From assembly GCA_037103525.1 (NCBI GenBank), contig JAZKLR010000246.1, positions 1 through 64,000 on the forward strand: 64,000 nt of DNA. Direction: 5' to 3'. The DNA is from Ganaspis brasiliensis (lineage: Eukaryota; Arthropoda; Insecta; Hymenoptera; Figitidae). Below are positions 24,701 through 39,600 of this stretch, piece after piece (within the stretch, counting starts at the first letter, position 1; each line of letters begins with the position of its first letter). The notes below the pieces were generated by a model that saw only the letters and a list, made by a program, of their open reading frames with translations, was not told the DNA's origin and did not search any database. The position numbers and the translations under genes are program-made.

Positions 24701-26214
24701 GCCAAAGGCGCTCGTCACATATGGGCCATTCGGTCTTAGATGCCAACCCGTGACAATGCTGTGCTTACAAGGTACCAAATCTCAATAAAAGGTGTTCGGC
24801 GACTAACATTTATGCGTATTACTTTCCTTGCAACTGTGACACTTTAACATATTCTCTATCCAACTGTGACAGTTTAGCATAGTAGTTTTTCCAAAATTTT
24901 CGCCTAATGCATGCGTAATACTTTTATCATCGTTAGACTTTAAAAAGTCGTCTTGGTAGTTGTCAATAGACACTTTTTCGTTAAAATATTTTTATAACAT
25001 TTCGCTCGGAATCGAGTGAGTCAATGCTCAGTAAATTGAAAATATAACATAAATTTCATTTAGAAATAACATTTATCTCACGCCAAAGGCGCTCGTCACA
25101 TATGGGCCATTCGGTCTTAGACGCCAACCCGTGACAATGCTGTGCTTACAAGGTACCAAATCTCAATAAAAGGTGTTCGGCGACTAACATTTATGCGTAT
25201 TACTTTCCTTGCAACTGTGACACTTTAACATATTCTCTATCCAACTGTGAAAGTTTAGCATAGTATTTTTCCAAAATTTTCGCCTAATGCATGCGTATTA
25301 CTTTTATCATCGTTAGACTTTGAAAAGTTGTCTTGGTAGTTGTCAATAGACACTTTTTCTTTAAAATAATTTAATAACTTTTCGCTCGGAATCGAGTGAG
25401 TCAATGCTCAGTAAATTGAAAATATAACATAAATTTCATTTAGAAATAACATTTATTTCACGCCAAAGGCGCTCGTCACATATGGGCCATTCGGTCTTAT
25501 ACGCCAACCCGTGACAATGCTGTGCTTACAAGGTACCAAATCTCAATAAAAGGTGTTCGGCGACTAACATTTATGCGTATTACTTTCCTTGCAACTGTGA
25601 CACTTTAACATATTCTCTATCCAACTGTGACAGTTTAGCATAGTAGTTTTTCCAAACTTTTCGCCTAATGCATGCGCATTACTTTTATCATCGTTAGACT
25701 TTGAAAAGTCGTCTTGGTAGTTGTCAATAGACACTTTTTCGGTAAAATATTTTTATAACTTTTCGCTCGGAATCGAGTGAGTCAATGCTCAGTAAATTGA
25801 AAATATAACATGAATTTCATTTAGAAATAACATTTATTTCACGCCAAAGGCGCTCGTCACATATGGGCTATTAGGTCTTAGACGCCGACCCGTGACAATG
25901 CTGTGCTTACAATGCACCAAATCTCATTAAAAGGTGTTCGGCGACTACATTTATGCGTATTACTTTCCTTGCAACTGTGACACTTTAACTTATTCTCTAT
26001 CCAACTGTGACAGTTTAGCATAGTATTTTTTCAAAATTTTCGCCTAATGCATGCGTATTACTTTTATCATCGTTAGACTTTGAAAAGTCGTCTTGGTAGT
26101 TGTCAATAGACACTTTTTCTTTAAAATATTTTTATAACTTTTCGCTCGGAATCGAGTGAGTCAATGCTCAGTAAATTGAAAATATAACATAAATTTCATT
26201 TAGAAATAACATTT
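18712..26214. repeat. Irregular satellite mosaic between the two HOR families
   Basis: About 20 monomers of the same types without a clear long period. G (GGGGTATT) monomers cluster at 19092, 19472 and 19852. A 282-bp monomer lies at 20612, followed by two E monomers and a series of mixed types. An A-like monomer at 25455 (TATACGCC, AAACTTTTCG) ends with TGAATTT and runs into an E monomer, which is a type order not seen in family I. Private changes are more frequent here than in the HORs to either side, for example CACATCTGGG at about 21676, AAATGTGAAAG at about 21820, GTTCGTCGAC at about 22512 and AAAATAATTTAATAAC at about 25363. No genes or foreign inserts were seen. Confidence 0.75.
20612..20893. 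repeat. Short 282-bp monomer, fourth copy
   Basis: Same deletion junction in the irregular mosaic. It is still preceded by a GTTAATG D monomer and followed by two E monomers, so this neighbourhood (D, short, E, E) moved as a block. Confidence 0.95.
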
Positions 26215-29200
26215 ATTTCACGCCAAAGGCGCTCGTCACATATGGGGTATTCGGTCTTAGACGCCAACCCGTGACAATGCTGTGCTTACAAGGTACCAAA
26301 TCTCAATAAAAGGTGTTCGGCGACTAACATTTATGCGTATTACTTTCCTTGCAACTGTGACACTTTAACATATTCTCTATCCAACTGTGACAGTTTAGCA
26401 TAGTATTTTTCCAAAATTTTCGCCTAATGCATGCGTATTACTTTTATCATCGTTAGACTTTGAAAAGTCGTCTTGGTAGTTGTCAATAGACACTTTTTCT
26501 TTAAAATAGTTTTATAACTTTTCGCTCGGAATCGAGTGAGTCAATGCTCAGTAAATTAAAAATATAACATAAATTTCATTTAGAAATAATATTTATTTTA
26601 CGCCAAAGGCGCTCGTCACATATGGGCCATTCGGTCTTAGACGCCAACCCGTGACAATGCTGTGCTTACAAGGTACCAAATCTCAATAAAAGGTGTTCGG
26701 CGAATAACATTTATGCGTATTACTTTCCTTGCAACTGTGACACTTTAACATATTCTCTATCCAACTGTGAAAGTTTAGCATAGTATTTTTCCAAAATTTT
26801 TGCCTAATGCATGCGTATTACTTTTATCATCGTTAGACTTTGAAAAGTCGTCTTGGTAGTTGTCAATAGACACTTTTTCTTTAAAATATTTTTATAACAT
26901 TTCGCTCAGAATCGAGTGAGTTAATGCTTAGTAAATTGAAAGTATAACATAAATTTCATTTAGAAATAACATTTATTTCACGCCAAAGGCGCTCGTCACA
27001 TATGGGCCATTCGGTCTTAGACGCCAACCCGTGACAATGCTGTGCTTACAAGGTACCAAATCTCAATAAAAGGTGTTCGGCGACTAACATTTATGCGTAT
27101 TACTTTCCTTGCAACTGTGACACTTTAACATATTCTCTATCCAACTGTGACAGTTTAGCATAGTAGTTTTTCCAAAATTTTCGCCTAATGCATGCGCATT
27201 ACTTTTATCATCGTTAGACTTTGAAAAGTCGTCTTGGTAGTTGTCAATAGACACTTTTTCGGTAAAATATTTTTATAACTTTTCGCTCGGAATCGAGTGA
27301 GTCAATGCTCAGTAAATTGAAAATATAACATAAATTTCATTTAGAAAAAACATTTATTTCACGCCAAAGGCGCTCGTCACATGTGGGCCATTCGGTCTTA
27401 GATGCCAACCCGTGACAATGCTGTGCTTACAAGGTACCAAATCTCAATAAAAGGTGTTCGGCGACTAACATTTATGCGTATTACTTTCCTTGCAACTGTG
27501 ACACTTTAACATATTCTCTATCCAACTGTGACAGTTTAGCATAGTAGTTTTTCCAAAATTTTCGCCTAATGCATGCGTATTACTTTTATCATCGTTAGAC
27601 TTTAAAAAGTCGTCTTGGTAGTTGTCAATAGACACTTTTTCGTTAAAATATTTTTATAACATTTCGCTCGGAATCGCGTGAGTCAATGCTCAGTAAATTA
27701 AAAATATAACATAAATTTCATTTAGAAATAATATTTATTTTACGCCAAAGGCGCTCGTCACATATGGGCCATTCGGTCTTAGACGCCAACCCGTGACAAT
27801 GCTGTGCTTACAAGGTACCAAATCTCAATAAAAGGTGTTCGGCGAATAACATTTATGCGTATTACTTTCCTTGCAACTGTGACACTTTAACATATTCTCT
27901 ATCCAACTGTGAAAGTTTAGCATAGTATTTTTCCAAAATTTTTGCCTAATGCATGCGTATTACTTTTATCATCGTTAGACTTTGAAAAGTCGTCTTGGTA
28001 GTTGTCAATAGACACTTTTTCTTTAAAATATTTTTATAACATTTCGCTCGGAATCGAGTGAGTTAATGCTCAGTAAATTGAAAATATAACATAAATTTCA
28101 TTTAGAAATAACATTTATTTCACGCCAAAGGCGCTCGTCACATATGGGCCATTCGGTCTTAGACGCCAACCCGTGACAATGCTGTGCTTACAAGGTACCA
28201 AATCTCAATAAAAGGTGTTCGGCGACTAACATTTATGCGTATTACTTTTATCATCGTTAGACTTTGAAAAGTCGTCTTGGTAGTTGTCAATAGACACTTT
28301 TTCTTTAAAATATTTTTATAACTTTTCGCTCGGAATCGAGTGAGTCAATGCTCAGTAAATTGAAAATATAACATGAATTTCATTTAGAAATAACATTTAT
28401 TTCACGCCAAAGGCGCTCGTCACATATGGGCTATTAGGTCTTAGACGCCGACCCGTGACAATGCTGTGCTTACAATGCACCAAATCTCAATAAAAGGTGT
28501 TCGGCGACTACATTTATGCGTATTACTTTCCTTGCAACTGTGACACTTTAACTTATTCTCTATCCAACTGTGACAGTTTAGCATAGTATTTTTTCAAAAT
28601 TTTCGCCTAATGCATGCATATTACTTTTATCATCGTTAGACTTTGAAAAGTCGTCTTGGTAGTTGTCAATAGACACTTTTTCTTTAAAATATTTTTATAA
28701 CTTTTCGCTCGGAATCGAGTGAGTCAATGCTCAGTAAATTGAAAATATAACATGAATTTCATTTAGAAATAACATTTATTTCACGCCAAAGGCGCTCGTC
28801 ACATATGGGATATTAGGTCTTAGACGCCGACCCGTGACAATGCTGTGCTTACAATGCACCAAATCTCAATAAAAGGTGTTCGGCGACTACATTTATGCGT
28901 ATTACTTTCCTTGCAACTGTGACACTTTAACTTATTCTCTATCCAACTGTGACAGTTTAGCATAGTATTTTTTCAAAATTTTCGCCTAATGCATGCGTAT
29001 TACTTTTATCATCGTTAGACTTTGAAAAGTCGTCTTGGTAGTTGTCAATAGACACTTTTTCTTTAAAATATTTTTATAACTTTTCGCTCGGAATCGAGTG
29101 AGTCAATGCTCAGTAAATTGAAAATATAACATAAATTTCATTTAGAAATAACATTTATTTCACGCCAAAGGCGCTCGTCACATATGGGGTATTCGGTCTT

Positions 29201-31813
29201 AGACGCCAACCCGTGACAATGCTGTGCTTACAAGGTACCAAATCTCAATAAAAGGTGTTCGGCGACTAACATTTATGCGTATTACTTTCCTTGCAACTGT
29301 GACACTTTAACATATTCTCTATCCAACTGTGAAAGTTTAGCATAGTATTTTTCCAAAATTTTTGCCTAATGCATGCGTATTACTTTTATCATCGTTAGAC
29401 TTTGAAAAGTCGTCTTGGTAGTTGTCAATAGACACTTTTTCTTTAAAATATTTTTATAACATTTCGCTCGGAATCGAGTGAGTTAATGCTCAGTAAATTG
29501 AAAATATAACATAAATTTCATTTAGAAATAACATTTATTTCACGCCAAAGGCGCTCGTCACATATGGGCCATTCGGTCTTAGACGCCAACCCGTGACAAT
29601 GCTGTGCTTACAAGGTACCAAATCTCAATAAAAGGTGTTCGGCGACTAACATTTATGCGTATTACTTTCCTTGCAACTGTGACACTTTAACTTATTCTCT
29701 ATCCAACTGTGACAGTTTAGCATAGTATTTTTTCAAAATTTTCGCCTAATGCATGCGTATTACTTTTATCATCGTTAGACTTTGAAAAGTCGTCTTGGTA
29801 GTTGTCAATAGACACTTTTTCTTTAAAATATTTTTATAACTTTTCGCTCGGAATCGAGTGAGTCAATGCTCAGTAAATTGAAAATATAACATAAATTTCA
29901 TTTAGAAATAACATTTATTTCACGCCAAAGGCGCTCGTCACATATGGGGTATTCGGTCTTAGACGACAACCCGTGACAATGCTGTGCTTACAAGGTACCA
30001 AATCTCAATAAAAGGTGTTCGGCGAATAACATTTATGCGTATTACTTTCCTTGCAACTGTGACACTTTAACATATTCTCTATCCAACTGTGAAAGTTTAG
30101 CATAGTATTTTTCCAAAATTTTTGCCTAATGCATGCGTATTACTTTTATCATCGTTAGACTTTGAAAAGTCGTCTTGGTAGTTGTCAATAGACACTTTTT
30201 CTTTAAAATATTTTTATAACTTTTCGCTCGGAATCGAGTGAGTCAATGCTCAGTAAATTGAAAATATAACATGAATTTCATTTAGAAATAACATTTATTT
30301 CACGCCAAAGGCGCTCGTCACATATGGGCTATTAGGTCTTAGACGCCGACCCGTGACAATGCTGTGCTTACAATGCCCCAAATCTCAATAAAAGGTGTTC
30401 GGCGACTACATTTATGCGTATTACTTTCCTTGCAACTGTGACACTTTAACTTATTCTCTATCCAACTGTGACAGTTTAGCATAGTATTTTTTCAAAATTT
30501 TCGCCTAATGCATGCATATTACTTTTATCATCGTTAGACTTTGAAAAGTCGTCTTGGTAGTTGTCAATAGACACTTTTTCTTTAAAATATTTTTATAACT
30601 TTTCGCTCGGAATCGAGTGAGTCAATGCTCAGTAAATTGAAAATATAACATGAATTTCATTTAGAAATAACATTTATTTCACGCCAAAGGCGCTCGTCAC
30701 ATATGGGCTATTAGGTCTTAGACGCCGACCCGTGACAATGCTGTGCTTACAATGCACCAAATCTCAATAAAAGGTGTTCGGCGACTACATTTATGCGTAT
30801 TACTTTCCTTGCAACTGTGACACTTTAACTTATTCTCTATCCAACTGTGACAGTTTAGCATAGTATTTTTTCAAAATTTTTGCCTAATGCATGCGTATTA
30901 CTTTTATCATCATTAGACTTTGAAAAGTCGTCTTGGTAGTTGTCAATAGACACTTTTTCTTTAAAATATTTTTATAACTTTTCGCTCGGAATCGAGTGAG
31001 TCAATGCTCAGTAAATTGAAAATATAACATAAATTTCATTTAGAAATAATATTTATTTTACGCCAAAGGCGCTCGTCACATATGGGCCATTCGGTCTTAG
31101 ACGCCAACCCGTGACAATGCTGTGCTTACAAGGTACCAAATCTCAATAAAAGGTGTTCGGCGAATAACATTTATGCGTATTACTTTCCTTGCAACTGTGA
31201 CACTTTAACATATTCTCTATCCAACTGTGAAAGTTTAGCATAGTATTTTTCCAAAATTTTTGCCTAATGCATGCGTATTACTTTTATCATCGTTAGACTT
31301 TGAAAAGTCGTCTTGGTAGTTGTCAATAGACACTTTTTCTTTAAAATATTTTTATAACTTTTCGCTCGGAATCGAGTGAGTCAATGCTCAGTAAATTGAA
31401 AATATAACATGAATTTCATTTAGAAATAACATTTATTTCACGCCAAAGGCGCTCGTCACATATGGGCTATTAGGTCTTAGACGCCGACCCGTGACAATGC
31501 TGTGCTTACAATGCACCAAATCTCATTAAAAGGTGTTCGGCGACTACATTTATGCGTAATACTTTCCTTGCAACTGTGACACTTTAACTTATTCTCTATC
31601 CAACTGTGACAGTTTAGCATAGTATTTTTTCAAAATTTTCGCCTAATGCATGCGTATTACTTTTATCATCGTTAGACTTTGAAAAGTCGTCTTGGTAGTT
31701 GTCAATAGACACTTTTTCTTTAAAATATTTTTATAACTTTTCGCTCGGAATCGAGTGAGTCAATGCTCAGTAAATTGAAAATATAACATAAATTTCATTT
31801 AGAAATAACATTT
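26215..31813. repeat. HOR family II, unit 1 (15 monomers, 5599 bp)
   Basis: It starts at a G monomer carrying the rare change AAAATAGTTTTATAAC, followed by a D monomer with CGCTCAGAATCG and GCTTAGTAA, then C, a B-like monomer with CACATGTGGG and GAATCGCGTGAG, D, the 282-bp monomer (28117), E, an E with GGGATATTAGG (28778), G, a G/E hybrid, G with GACGACAACC, E with AATGCCCC, E with CATCATTAG, D, and E with CTCATTAAAAGG. The next copy of the AAAATAGTTTTAT monomer is exactly 5599 bp downstream. Confidence 0.85.
28117..28398. repeat. Short 282-bp monomer, fifth copy
   Basis: Same deletion junction, in HOR family II unit 1, followed by E and the GGGATATTAGG E monomer. Confidence 0.95.
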
Positions 31814-33715
31814 ATTTCACGCCAAAGGCGCTCGTCACATATGGGGTATTCGGTCTTAGACGCCAACCCGTGACAATGCTGTGCTTACAAGGTACCAAAT
31901 CTCAATAAAAGGTGTTCGGCGACTAACATTTATGCGTATTACTTTCCTTGCAACTGTGACACTTTAACATATTCTCTATCCAACTGTGACAGTTTAGCAT
32001 AGTATTTTTCCAAAATTTTCGCCTAATGCATGCGTATTACTTTTATCATCGTTAGACTTTGAAAAGTCGTCTTGGTAGTTGTCAATAGACACTTTTTCTT
32101 TAAAATAGTTTTATAACTTTTCGCTCGGAATCGAGTGAGTCAATGCTCAGTAAATTAAAAATATAACATAAATTTCATTTAGAAATAATATTTATTTTAC
32201 GCCAAAGGCGCTCGTCACATATGGGCCATTCGGTCTTAGACGCCAACCCGTGACAATGCTGTGCTTACAAGGTACCAAATCTCAATAAAAGGTGTTCGGC
32301 GAATAACATTTATGCGTATTACTTTCCTTGCAACTGTGACACTTTAACATATTCTCTATCCAACTGTGAAAGTTTAGCATAGTATTTTTCCAAAATTTTT
32401 GCCTAATGCATGCGTATTACTTTTATCATCGTTAGACTTTGAAAAGTCGTCTTGGTAGTTGTCAATAGACACTTTTTCTTTAAAATATTTTTATAACATT
32501 TCGCTCAGAATCGAGTGAGTTAATGCTTAGTAAATTGAAAATATAACATAAATTTCATTTAGAAATAACATTTATTTCACGCCAAAGGCGCTCGTCACAT
32601 ATGGGCCATTCGGTCTTAGACGCCAACCCGTGACAATGCTGTGCTTACAAGGTACCAAATCTCAATAAAAGGTGTTCGGCGACTAACATTTATGCGTATT
32701 ACTTTCCTTGCAACTGTGACACTTTAACATATTCTCTATCCAACTGTGACAGTTTAGCATAGTAGTTTTTCCAAAATTTTCGCCTAATGCATGCGCATTA
32801 CTTTTATCATCGTTAGACTTTGAAAAGTCGTCTTGGTAGTTGTCAATAGACACTTTTTCGGTAAAATATTTTTATAACTTTTCGCTCGGAATCGAGTGAG
32901 TCAATGCTCAGTAAATTGAAAATATAACATAAATTTCATTTAGAAAAAACATTTATTTCACGCCAAAGGCGCTCGTCACATGTGGGCCATTCGGTCTTAG
33001 ATGCCAACCCGTGACAATGCTGTGCTTACAAGGTACCAAATCTCAATAAAAGGTGTTCGGCGACTAACATTTATGCGTATTACTTTCCTTGCAACTGTGA
33101 CACTTTAACATATTCTCTATCCAACTGTGACAGTTTAGCATAGTAGTTTTTCCAAAATTTTCGCCTAATGCATGCGTATTACTTTTATCATCGTTAGACT
33201 TTAAAAAGTCGTCTTGGTAGTTGTCAATAGACACTTTTTCGTTAAAATATTTTTATAACATTTCGCTCGGAATCGCGTGAGTCAATGCTCAGTAAATTAA
33301 AAATATAACATAAATTTCATTTAGAAATAATATTTATTTTACGCCAAAGGCGCTCGTCACATATGGGCCATTCGGTCTTAGACGCCAACCCGTGACAATG
33401 CTGTGCTTACAAGGTACCAAATCTCAATAAAAGGTGTTCGGCGAATAACATTTATGCGTATTACTTTCCTTGCAACTGTGACACTTTAACATATTCTCTA
33501 TCCAACTGTGAAAGTTTAGCATAGTATTTTTCCAAAATTTTTGCCTAATGCATGCGTATTACTTTTATCATCGTTAGACTTTGAAAAGTCGTCTTGGTAG
33601 TTGTCAATAGACACTTTTTCTTTAAAATATTTTTATAACATTTCGCTCGGAATCGAGTGAGTTAATGCTCAGTAAATTGAAAATATAACATAAATTTCAT
33701 TTAGAAATAACATTT

Positions 33716-33997
33716 ATTTCACGCCAAAGGCGCTCGTCACATATGGGCCATTCGGTCTTAGACGCCAACCCGTGACAATGCTGTGCTTACAAGGTACCAA
33801 ATCTCAATAAAAGGTGTTCGGCGACTAACATTTATGCGTATTACTTTTATCATCGTTAGACTTTGAAAAGTCGTCTTGGTAGTTGTCAATAGACACTTTT
33901 TCTTTAAAATCTTTTTATAACTTTTCGCTCGGAATCGAGTGAGTCAATGCTCAGTAAATTGAAAATATAACATGAATTTCATTTAGAAATAACATTT
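33716..33997. repeat. Short 282-bp monomer, sixth copy
   Basis: Same deletion junction, exactly 5599 bp after the fifth copy. It carries a private A-to-C change giving AAAATCTTTTTATAAC at 33911. Confidence 0.95.
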
Positions 33998-36276
33998 ATT
34001 TCACGCCAAAGGCGCTCGTCACATATGGGCTATTAGGTCTTAGACGCCGACCCGTGACAATGCTGTGCTTACAATGCACCAAATCTCAATAAAAGGTGTT
34101 CGGCGACTACATTTATGCGTATTACTTTCCTTGCAACTGTGACACTTTAACTTATTCTCTATCCAACTGTGACAGTTTAGCATAGTATTTTTTCAAAATT
34201 TTCGCCTAATGCATGCATATTACTTTTATCATCGTTAGACTTTGAAAAGTCGTCTTGGTAGTTGTCAATAGACACTTTTTCTTTAAAATATTTTTATAAC
34301 TTTTCGCTCGGAATCGAGTGAGTCAATGCTCAGTAAATTGAAAATATAACATGAATTTCATTTAGAAATAACATTTATTTCACGCCAAAGGCGCTCGTCA
34401 CATATGGGATATTAGGTCTTAGACGCCGACCCGTGACAATGCTGTGCTTACAATGCACCAAATCTCAATAAAAGGTGTTCGGCGACTACATTTATGCGTA
34501 TTACTTTCCTTGCAACTGTGACACTTTAACTTATTCTCTATCCAACTGTGACAGTTTAGCATAGTATTTTTTCAAAATTTTCGCCTAATGCATGCGTATT
34601 ACTTTTATCATCGTTAGACTTTGAAAAGTCGTCTTGGTAGTTGTCAATAGACACTTTTTCTTTAAAATATTTTTATAACTTTTCGCTCGGAATCGAGTGA
34701 GTCAATGCTCAGTAAATTGAAAATATAACATAAATTTCATTTAGAAATAACATTTATTTCACGCCAAAGGCGCTCGTCACATATGGGGTATTCGGTCTTA
34801 GACGCCAACCCGTGACAATGCTGTGCTTACAAGGTACCAAATCTCAATAAAAGGTGTTCGGCGACTAACATTTATGCGTATTACTTTCCTTGCAACTGTG
34901 ACACTTTAACATATTCTCTATCCAACTGTGAAAGTTTAGCATAGTATTTTTCCAAAATTTTTGCCTAATGCATGCGTATTACTTTTATCATCGTTAGACT
35001 TTGAAAAGTCGTCTTGGTAGTTGTCAATAGACACTTTTTCTTTAAAATATTTTTATAACATTTCGCTCGGAATCGAGTGAGTTAATGCTCAGTAAATTGA
35101 AAATATAACATAAATTTCATTTAGAAATAACATTTATTTCACGCCAAAGGCGCTCGTCACATATGGGCCATTCGGTCTTAGACGCCAACCCGTGACAATG
35201 CTGTGCTTACAAGGTACCAAATCTCAATAAAAGGTGTTCGGCGACTAACATTTATGCGTATTACTTTCCTTGCAACTGTGACACTTTAACTTATTCTCTA
35301 TCCAACTGTGACAGTTTAGCATAGTATTTTTTCAAAATTTTCGCCTAATGCATGCGTATTACTTTTATCATCGTTAGACTTTGAAAAGTCGTCTTGGTAG
35401 TTGTCAATAGACACTTTTTCTTTAAAATATTTTTATAACTTTTCGCTCGGAATCGAGTGAGTCAATGCTCAGTAAATTGAAAATATAACATAAATTTCAT
35501 TTAGAAATAACATTTATTTCACGCCAAAGGCGCTCGTCACATATGGGGTATTCGGTCTTAGACGACAACCCGTGACAATGCTGTGCTTACAAGGTACCAA
35601 ATCTCAATAAAAGGTGTTCGGCGAATAACATTTATGCGTATTACTTTCCTTGCAACTGTGACACTTTAACATATTCTCTATCCAACTGTGAAAGTTTAGC
35701 ATAGTATTTTTCCAAAATTTTTGCCTAATGCATGCGTATTACTTTTATCATCGTTAGACTTTGAAAAGTCGTCTTGGTAGTTGTCAATAGACACTTTTTC
35801 TTTAAAATATTTTTATAACATTTCGCTCGGAATCGAGTGAGTTAATGCTCAGTAAATTGAAAATATAACATAAATTTCATTTAGAAATAACATTTATTTC
35901 ACGCCAAAGGCGCTCGTCACATATGGGCCATTCGGTCTTAGACGCCAACCCTTGACAATGCTGTGCTTACAAGGTACCAAATCTCAATAAAAGGTGTTCG
36001 GCGACTAACATTTATGCGTATTACTTTCCTTGCAACTGTGACACTTTAACATATTCTCTATCCAACTGTGACAGTTTAGCATAGTAGTTTTTCCAAAATT
36101 TTCGCCTAATGCATGCGCATTACTTTTATCATCGTTAGACTTTGAAAAGTCGTCTTGGTAGATGTCAATAGACACTTTTTCGGTAAAATATTTTTATAAC
36201 TTTTCGCTCGGAATCGTGTGAGTCAATGCTCAGTAAATTGAAAATATAACATAAATTTCATTTAGAAAAAACATTT

Positions 36277-36655
36277 ATTTCACGCCAAAGGCGCTCGTCA
36301 CATATGGGCCATTCGGTCTTAGATGCCAACCCGTGACAATGCTGTGCTTACAAGGTACCAAATCTCAATAAAAGGTGTTCGGCGACTAACATTTATGCGT
36401 ATTACTTTCCTTGCAACTGTGACACTTTAACTTATTCTCTATCCAACTGTGACAGTTTAGCATAGTATTTTTTCAAAATTTTCGCCTAATGCATGCGTAT
36501 TACTTTTATCATCGTTAGACTTTGAAAAGTCGTCTTGGTAGTTGTCAATAGACACTTTTTCTTTAAAATATTTTTATAACTTTTCGCTCGGAATCGAGTG
36601 AGTCAATGCTCAGTAAATTGAAAATATAACATAAATTTCATTTAGAAATAACATT
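36277..36655. repeat. Hybrid monomer, B-type head and E-type tail
   Basis: The head has GATGCCAACC (B type). From CTTATTCTCT (about 36431) onward it has E-type marks (TAGTATTTTTTCAAAA). At an offset of 6740 bp the head matches the B monomer at 43017 but the tail does not, while the tail matches the hybrid monomer at 35136. The switch lies between about 36333 and 36431, so this is a visible crossover or conversion point. Confidence 0.75.
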
Positions 36656-39600
36656 TATTTCACGCCAAAGGCGCTCGTCACATATGGGGTATTCGGTCTT
36701 AGACGACAACCCGTGACAATGCTGTGCTTACAAGGTACCAAATCTCAATAAAAGGTGTTCGGCGAATAACATTTATGCGTATTACTTTCCTTGCAACTGT
36801 GACACTTTAACATATTCTCTATCCAACTGTGAAAGTTTAGCATAGTATTTTTCCAAAATTTTTGCCTAATGCATGCGTATTACTTTTATCATCGTTAGAC
36901 TTTGAAAAGTCGTCTTGGTAGTTGTCAATAGACACTTTTTCTTTAAAATATTTTTATAACTTTTCGCTCGGAATCGAGTGAGTCAATGCTCAGTAAATTG
37001 AAAATATAACATGAATTTCATTTAGAAATAACATTTATTTCACGCCAAAGGCGCTCGTCACATATGGGCTATTAGGTCTTAGACGCCGACCCGTGACAAT
37101 GCTGTGCTTACAATGCCCCAAATCTCAATAAAAGGTGTTCGGCGACTACATTTATGCGTATTACTTTCCTTGCAACTGTGACACTTTAACTTATTCTCTA
37201 TCCAACTGTGACAGTTTAGCATAGTATTTTTTCAAAATTTTCGCCTAATGCATGCATATTACTTTTATCATCGTTAGACTTTGAAAAGTCGTCTTGGTAG
37301 TTGTCAATAGACACTTTTTCTTTAAAATATTTTTATAACTTTTCGCTCGGAATCGAGTGAGTCAATGCTCAGTAAATTGAAAATATAACATGAATTTCAT
37401 TTAGAAATAACATTTATTTCACGCCAAAGGCGCTCGTCACATATGGGCTATTAGGTCTTAGACGCCGACCCGTGACAATGCTGTGCTTACAATGCACCAA
37501 ATCTCAATAAAAGGTGTTCGGCGACTACATTTATGCGTATTACTTTCCTTGCAACTGTGACACTTTAACTTATTCTCTATCCAACTGTGACAGTTTAGCA
37601 TAGTATTTTTTCAAAATTTTTGCCTAATGCATGCGTATTACTTTTATCATCATTAGACTTTGAAAAGTCGTCTTGGTAGTTGTCAATAGACACTTTTTCT
37701 TTAAAATATTTTTATAACTTTTCGCTCGGAATCGAGTGAGTCAATGCTCAGTAAATTGAAAATATAACATAAATTTCATTTAGAAATAATATTTATTTTA
37801 CGCCAAAGGCGCTCGTCACATATGGGCCATTCGGTCTTAGACGCCAACCCGTGACAATGCTGTGCTTACAAGGTACCAAATCTCAATAAAAGGTGTTCGG
37901 CGAATAACATTTATGCGTATTACTTTCCTTGCAACTGTGACACTTTAACATATTCTCTATCCAACTGTGAAAGTTTAGCATAGTATTTTTCCAAAATTTT
38001 TGCCTAATGCATGCGTATTACTTTTATCATCGTTAGACTTTGAAAAGTCGTCTTGGTAGTTGTCAATAGACACTTTTTCTTTAAAATATTTTTATAACTT
38101 TTCGCTCGGAATCGAGTGAGTCAATGCTCAGTAAATTGAAAATATAACATGAATTTCATTTAGAAATAACATTTATTTCACGCCAAAGGCGCTCGTCACA
38201 TATGGGCTATTAGGTCTTAGACGCCGACCCGTGACAATGCTGTGCTTACAATGCACCAAATCTCATTAAAAGGTGTTCGGCGACTACATTTATGCGTATT
38301 ACTTTCCTTGCAACTGTGACACTTTAACTTATTCTCTATCCAACTGTGACAGTTTAGCATAGTATTTTTTCAAAATTTTCGCCTAATGCATGCGTATTAC
38401 TTTTATCATCGTTAGACTTTGAAAAGTCGTCTTGGTAGTTGTCAATAGACACTTTTTCTTTAAAATATTTTTATAACTTTTCGCTCGGAATCGAGTGAGT
38501 CAATGCTCAGTAAATTGAAAATATAACATAAATTTCATTTAGAAATAACATTTATTTCACGCCAAAGGCGCTCGTCACATATGGGGTATTCGGTCTTAGA
38601 CGCCAACCCGTGACAATGCTGTGCTTACAAGGTACCAAATCTCAATAAAAGGTGTTCGGCGACTAACATTTATGCGTATTACTTTCCTTGCAACTGTGAC
38701 ACTTTAACATATTCTCTATCCAACTGTGACAGTTTAGCATAGTATTTTTCCAAAATTTTCGCCTAATGCATGCGTATTACTTTTATCATCGTTAGACTTT
38801 GAAAAGTCGTCTTGGTAGTTGTCAATAGACACTTTTTCTTTAAAATAGTTTTATAACTTTTCGCTCGGAATCGAGTGAGTCAATGCTCAGTAAATTAAAA
38901 ATATAACATAAATTTCATTTAGAAATAATATTTATTTTACGCCAAAGGCGCTCGTCACATATGGGCCATTCGGTCTTAGACGCCAACCCGTGACAATGCT
39001 GTGCTTACAAGGTACCAAATCTCAATAAAAGGTGTTCGGCGAATAACATTTATGCGTATTACTTTCCTTGCAACTGTGACACTTTAACATATTCTCTATC
39101 CAACTGTGAAAGTTTAGCATAGTATTTTTCCAAAATTTTTGCCTAATGCATGCGTATTACTTTTATCATCGTTAGACTTTGAAAAGTCGTCTTGGTAGTT
39201 GTCAATAGACACTTTTTCTTTAAAATATTTTTATAACATTTCGCTCAGAATCGAGTGAGTTAATGCTTAGTAAATTGAAAATATAACATAAATTTCATTT
39301 AGAAATAACATTTATTTCACGCCAAAGGCGCTCGTCACATATGGGCCATTCGGTCTTAGACGCCAACCCGTGACAATGCTGTGCTTACAAGGTACCAAAT
39401 CTCAATAAAAGGTGTTCGGCGACTAACATTTATGCGTATTACTTTCCTTGCAACTGTGACACTTTAACATATTCTCTATCCAACTGTGACAGTTTAGCAT
39501 AGTAGTTTTTCCAAAATTTTCGCCTAATGCATGCGCATTACTTTTATCATCGTTAGACTTTGAAAAGTCGTCTTGGTAGTTGTCAATAGACACTTTTTCG

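Larger units (their letters stand above)
31814..38553. repeat. HOR family II, unit 2 (18 monomers, 6740 bp)
   Basis: Same order as unit 1 plus three monomers (1141 bp) inserted after the hybrid monomer at 35136. These are a G, a C with CCCTTGACAATG (about 35950), GTAGATGTCAAT and ATCGTGTGAG, and a hybrid at 36277. The size difference from unit 1 equals three monomers, as expected from unequal exchange in register. A private AAAATCTTTTTATAAC change sits in its 282-bp monomer (33911) and is shared with unit 3. Confidence 0.85.
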
